Below are positions 45,624 through 48,116 of a stretch of 48,116 nt of DNA, piece after piece. The position numbers and the translations under genes are program-made. Under the pieces are notes generated by a model. The model did not search any database. It saw only the letters and a program-made list of their open reading frames with translations, and had not been told where the DNA came from. Each line of letters begins with the position of its first letter. Within the stretch, counting starts at the first letter, position 1. The stretch is taken from assembly GCA_946886475.1 (NCBI GenBank), contig CAMPIQ010000011.1, positions 1 to 48,116 of the forward strand, given 5' to 3'. Origin of the DNA: an uncultured Chitinophagales bacterium (GTDB lineage: Bacteria; Bacteroidota; Bacteroidia; Chitinophagales; Chitinophagaceae).

Positions 45624-46391
45624 TCAACGTCCCATCCATCCACCATCAACAGTCAATATAGTTCCGTGTACATAATCTGCAGCTCCTGAACAGAGAAACA
45701 CTACCGGTCCTTTTAAATCATCGGGTTCGCCCCATCTGCCTGCCGGTATCCTTTCCAGAATTCCTTTACTTCTTAATTCATCTTTTCTCAGCGCATCGGT
45801 ATTATCTGTAGAAATATATCCCGGTGCAATACCATTCACATTAACACCTTTTCCTGCCCATTCATTCGCAAGTGCCTTCACCAGACTGGCCAGCGCACCT
45901 TTGCTTGCAGCATAACCCGGTACATTGATCCCACCCTGAAAGGATAACAGGGAGCAGGTAAATACGATCTTTCCATTTTTTCTTTCTACCATCTGCCTGC
46001 CAAATTCACGGGCAAGGATAAACGGAGTATCCAGGTTAACGGATAAAACCTGATCCCATTCTGCATCACTATGCTGCACTGCCGGATTTCTTAAAATAGT
46101 ACCTGCATTGTTTACAAGAATATCAACTATGGCATGTTCACTGTTTACCTGTGCGATAAAATTGTAAACCGATTGACGGTCCTGCAGGTTCACAGCATAA
46201 CCGCTAAAGCGACGTCCTGTTTTTTTTACCTGTTGCTCCGTATCACATCCCGGCTGTAATGTGTTGGAAACTCCTATGATATCTGCGCCTGCTTCTGCAA
46301 GTGCAAGGGCCATTGACCTTCCAATACCACGGCTGCAACCTGTGACCAATGCTGTTTTACCTTTAAGATCAAAGCGCTCCGGTGTTATCAT
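45624..46391 (-). CDS. kduD: 2-dehydro-3-deoxy-D-gluconate 5-dehydrogenase (SDR family)
   Basis: This 255-residue short-chain dehydrogenase reduces 2,5-diketo-3-deoxygluconate to KDG. The glycine-rich nucleotide motif is TGCSRGIG (17-24), NNAG is at about 94-97, and the catalytic Ser-Tyr-Lys is S147/Y160-x3-K164 (CSLLSFQG... VPGYAASKG). Adjacent kduI makes KduD rather than a generic SDR the best call. It is the first gene after the promoter at 46445-46474, with an expected leader of about 50 nt, and is divergent from a LacI gene. Confidence 0.93.
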   Translation of the reverse strand: MITPERFDLKGKTALVTGCSRGIGRSMALALAEAGADIIGVSNTLQPGCDTEQQVKKTGRRFSGYAVNLQDRQSVYNFIAQVNSEHAIVDILVNNAGTILRNPAVQHSDAEWDQVLSVNLDTPFILAREFGRQMVERKNGKIVFTCSLLSFQGGINVPGYAASKGALASLVKALANEWAGKGVNVNGIAPGYISTDNTDALRKDELRSKGILERIPAGRWGEPDDLKGPVVFLCSGAADYVHGTILTVDGGWMGR

Positions 46392-46444
46392 TATTATGCT
46401 GATTGATCATCTTTTAAACAGATTTCCTGCCCATCTTGACATAA

Positions 46445-46474
46445 CAAGTCTAAACAGTTATTCAGACCTCACAA
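46445..46474 (-). promoter_or_regulatory. Bacteroidota-type promoter of module A (kduD operon)
   Basis: TTG (46474-46472) and TAGACTTG (46452-46445) are separated by 19 bp on the minus strand, fitting the -33/-7 elements of the phylum. The spacing and the -7 box are identical to those before GH28 at 27711-27740. The start site is expected near 46440. Confidence 0.75.
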
Positions 46475-46496
46475 GCGTATTGAAAGTATTTTTTTA

Positions 46497-46522
46497 CGCA
46501 ATCGTTACCGATAACGTTTGCA
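46497..46522. promoter_or_regulatory. LacI-type operator between kduD and the divergent lacI-type gene
   Basis: A 26-bp inverted repeat with core CGTTACCGATAACG and outer arms GCAA/TTGC is centred about 70 bp upstream of the kduD start site and about 88 bp upstream of the LacI ATG. It is nearly identical to the operator upstream of GH28. It is the probable binding site of the LacI protein encoded next to it. Confidence 0.78.
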
Positions 46523-46596
46523 GTTGAGGCAGTAGCAGGAAAATTCGATATTTTTAGAGCGAATTCAATTGAAAATCACAAACTAAGAAGGAATCA

Positions 46597-47628
46597 ATGA
46601 AGTTTGAAAGTGCTACGATCAAAGATATTGCCAGGGCTTTGAACCTGTCAACCTCCACTGTATCGAGAGCACTCAGGGGCAGTTATGAAATCAGCGCTGA
46701 AACAAAGAAACAGGTACTTGAATACGCTGAAAAGATCAATTACCGTCCAAATCCCATTGCGCTTTCCTTAAAAGAAAGAAGAACGCGGGCGCTGGGTGTT
46801 GTAGTAAGCGAGATCGCTAATAACTTTTTTTCCCAGGCCATTAATGGTATTGAATCCATTGCCTACAACAGGGGCTACCATGTTATTATAACGCAGTGCC
46901 ATGAATCGCACGAAAGAGAAAAAGTAAATGTAGAACACATGGCTGCAAGGGGTGTGGATGGATTACTGATCTCCTTATCAAGTGAATCTGTTGACCTCAG
47001 CTATCTCAAAGACCTTCACGACAAAGGAATGCCCATAGTGTTCTTTGACCGCATTACTACTGAAATTGAAACCCATACCATTGTTGCCAATAATTACCTG
47101 GGGGCTTTTCATGCAACTGAACACCTGATATACGAAGGTTTTAAAAAGATTGCCCATATTACCAGTTCACCCTATTTATCCATAACGAGGGAAAGACTGG
47201 AGGGCTATAAAGATGCATTGTCCAAACACAGCATACCATTTAATGAGTCGCTGGTGAAGTATTGCAATCATGGCGGAATGATACTGACCGAAATTGAAGA
47301 AGCCATTCATTCATTATTCAAATCCAAAACAAAACCCGATGCCATCTTTACGGCAAGCGACCGCATAACCATTGTTTGTTTTGGTTTACTGAAAAGAATG
47401 AATCTCAAAAAAGAAGTTGGATTCACCGGCTTTACCAATACGCAGGTGGGAGACCTGATCTCACCTTCGCTGACCGTTGTACAGCAACCAGCATTTGAAA
47501 TTGGTCAGACAGCAACAGAATACCTGATTCAAATGATCGAAAGTAAAAGGCCGATTACTGAATTTGTAAATAAAGTACTGGAAACAGAACTGATCATCAG
47601 GGAATCATCAAAGAAGAAGATCATGTAA
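46597..47628 (+). CDS. LacI family transcriptional regulator of the pectin modules
   Basis: This is the only convincing plus-strand gene of the locus. The 343-residue protein has the LacI helix-turn-helix (TIKDIARALNLSTSTVSRAL), the hinge (YRPNPIALSLKERRTRALG) and the sugar-binding sensor domain (DGLLISLSSESVD, FFDRITTEIETHTIVANNYLGAFHATEHL). The ATG at 46597 is preceded by AAGAAGG. It diverges from kduD and flanks an operator whose copy stands before GH28, so it is likely the local regulator of modules A and B. The inducer may be a uronate-derived keto-deoxy sugar. Resemblance to the LacI at 13206-14237 is clear in the hinge and the ITPSLSTV / ISPSLTVV blocks. Confidence 0.93.
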   Translation: MKFESATIKDIARALNLSTSTVSRALRGSYEISAETKKQVLEYAEKINYRPNPIALSLKERRTRALGVVVSEIANNFFSQAINGIESIAYNRGYHVIITQCHESHEREKVNVEHMAARGVDGLLISLSSESVDLSYLKDLHDKGMPIVFFDRITTEIETHTIVANNYLGAFHATEHLIYEGFKKIAHITSSPYLSITRERLEGYKDALSKHSIPFNESLVKYCNHGGMILTEIEEAIHSLFKSKTKPDAIFTASDRITIVCFGLLKRMNLKKEVGFTGFTNTQVGDLISPSLTVVQQPAFEIGQTATEYLIQMIESKRPITEFVNKVLETELIIRESSKKKIM

Positions 47629-47667
47629 AAACTGTTCAATCCCTCCTTCCGGTTTCAATGTATTTTC

Positions 47668-48116
47668 TCATTTCTCATTTCTAAGCATATCCACCCTTTC
47701 ATCAAAATTTACCGGCTGGGGTAAAGGATCTTCCAATGGCCGGAACCTGTTGATCAGATCTTCAGCATGTGGCACCGGTTTTTGCGTTTTCATATCAATA
47801 TGCACAAACTGGCTCCAAAGAACAGATTTGAGCTTATCCTTTCTTTCATTCCACATTTTCATTTCCACCAGGAGATCCTTTGCACCTAATTTCAAAATGG
47901 TTGAATCCACAACAACGGTTTCCATAAGAAATGCAGGTTTAAGATAAGCGATCTGGTTTTTGGCTACCACCCATCCCAGTCCATGTTCCGCGGCATACTG
48001 ATAAATATTCAGGCCCATATTCATCATGATATGATCTTCACGCGCATTGATGAAATAATCAATGTACCGTGCATTATTCAAATGATTAAACGGATCGCAG
48101 TCAGGAAAGCGGATCA
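47668..48116 (-). CDS. Acyl-CoA thioesterase (4HBT hotdog family), 5' end outside the window
   Basis: The open frame continues to the right window edge. The visible part begins RFPDCDPFNHLNNARYIDYF, with the Asp of the 4-hydroxybenzoyl-CoA thioesterase motif D-x-D-x-x-x-H-x-N-N. A hotdog fold follows (LGWVVAKNQIAYLKPAFLMETVVVDSTI). The first 10 or so residues lie outside. It hydrolyses an acyl-CoA thioester, probably in general metabolism. It is convergent with the LacI gene, 39 bp away, and not obviously part of the pectin locus. A TTG at 48081 is not a genuine start because the conserved motif precedes it. Confidence 0.85.
   Translation of the reverse strand, partial: IRFPDCDPFNHLNNARYIDYFINAREDHIMMNMGLNIYQYAAEHGLGWVVAKNQIAYLKPAFLMETVVVDSTILKLGAKDLLVEMKMWNERKDKLKSVLWSQFVHIDMKTQKPVPHAEDLINRFRPLEDPLPQPVNFDERVDMLRNEK

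Noticed and set aside
1..48116. CRISPR arrays, tRNA or rRNA genes, insertion sequences, integrase sites
   Set aside because: No repeated spacer arrays, no cloverleaf or rRNA-like stretches, no transposase or integrase genes and no terminal inverted repeats were seen.

Overview
The window looks like a chromosomal piece of a Bacteroidota genome, most likely a Chitinophagaceae-type soil or plant-associated member. The reasons are two SusC/SusD outer-membrane pairs, lipoproteins with short lipoboxes followed by C-K-K, moderately AT-rich DNA, and a promoter of the Bacteroides type (-33 TTG, -7 TAnnTTTG-like). Almost every gene is on the minus strand, so transcription runs from right to left. The window is one large pectin (homogalacturonan) utilisation locus with a side-chain module, flanked by unrelated genes at both ends.

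Layout in transcription order. (1) 46391 to about 28305, module A: kduD, kduI, SusC, SusD, a DUF4957/DUF5123-type surface lipoprotein, two PL1 pectate lyases, a Gfo/Idh oxidoreductase, a CE12 rhamnogalacturonan acetylesterase, an acetylesterase-CE8 pectinesterase fusion, a GH43, and a second Gfo/Idh protein after an 88-bp gap. (2) 27604 to 14386, module B: GH28 polygalacturonase, GH105 unsaturated uronyl hydrolase with an extra C-terminal domain, an atypical CE8-like esterase, uxaB, uxaA, uxaC, kdgK, a YhcH-type cupin, KDPG aldolase and an ExuT-like transporter. (3) 14237 to 730, module C: a LacI regulator with a perfect palindromic operator just upstream, SusC, SusD, two tandem GH43 lipoproteins, a GH5-like glycosidase, an aldose 1-epimerase, a third GH43 and a Na+/solute symporter. 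Left of this lies a MntA/HepT toxin-antitoxin pair with a frameshifted hepT. At the right end lie a divergent LacI regulator (plus strand) and a truncated thioesterase gene.

Together modules A and B encode a complete inferred route. Pectin is de-esterified (CE8, CE12), cut by PL1 and GH28, imported by SusCD, and trimmed by GH105. Saturated galacturonate then goes through UxaC, UxaB and UxaA to 2-keto-3-deoxygluconate (KDG). The 4,5-unsaturated unit goes through KduI and KduD to the same KDG. KdgK and KDPG aldolase finish to pyruvate and glyceraldehyde-3-phosphate. Module C probably handles arabinose- or xylose-containing side chains.

The most interesting observation is regulatory. The start regions of modules A and B carry the same 80-bp block, aligned without gaps: a promoter (TTG-N19-TAGACTTG) and, at identical spacing about 70 bp upstream of the expected start site, a LacI-type operator. 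No hybrid two-component system or ECF sigma/anti-sigma pair is present. Three hairpins with T-tracts (in the GH28 leader, after the module C SusD, and after the module A surface lipoprotein gene) suggest attenuation or stepwise lowering of expression along the transcripts.
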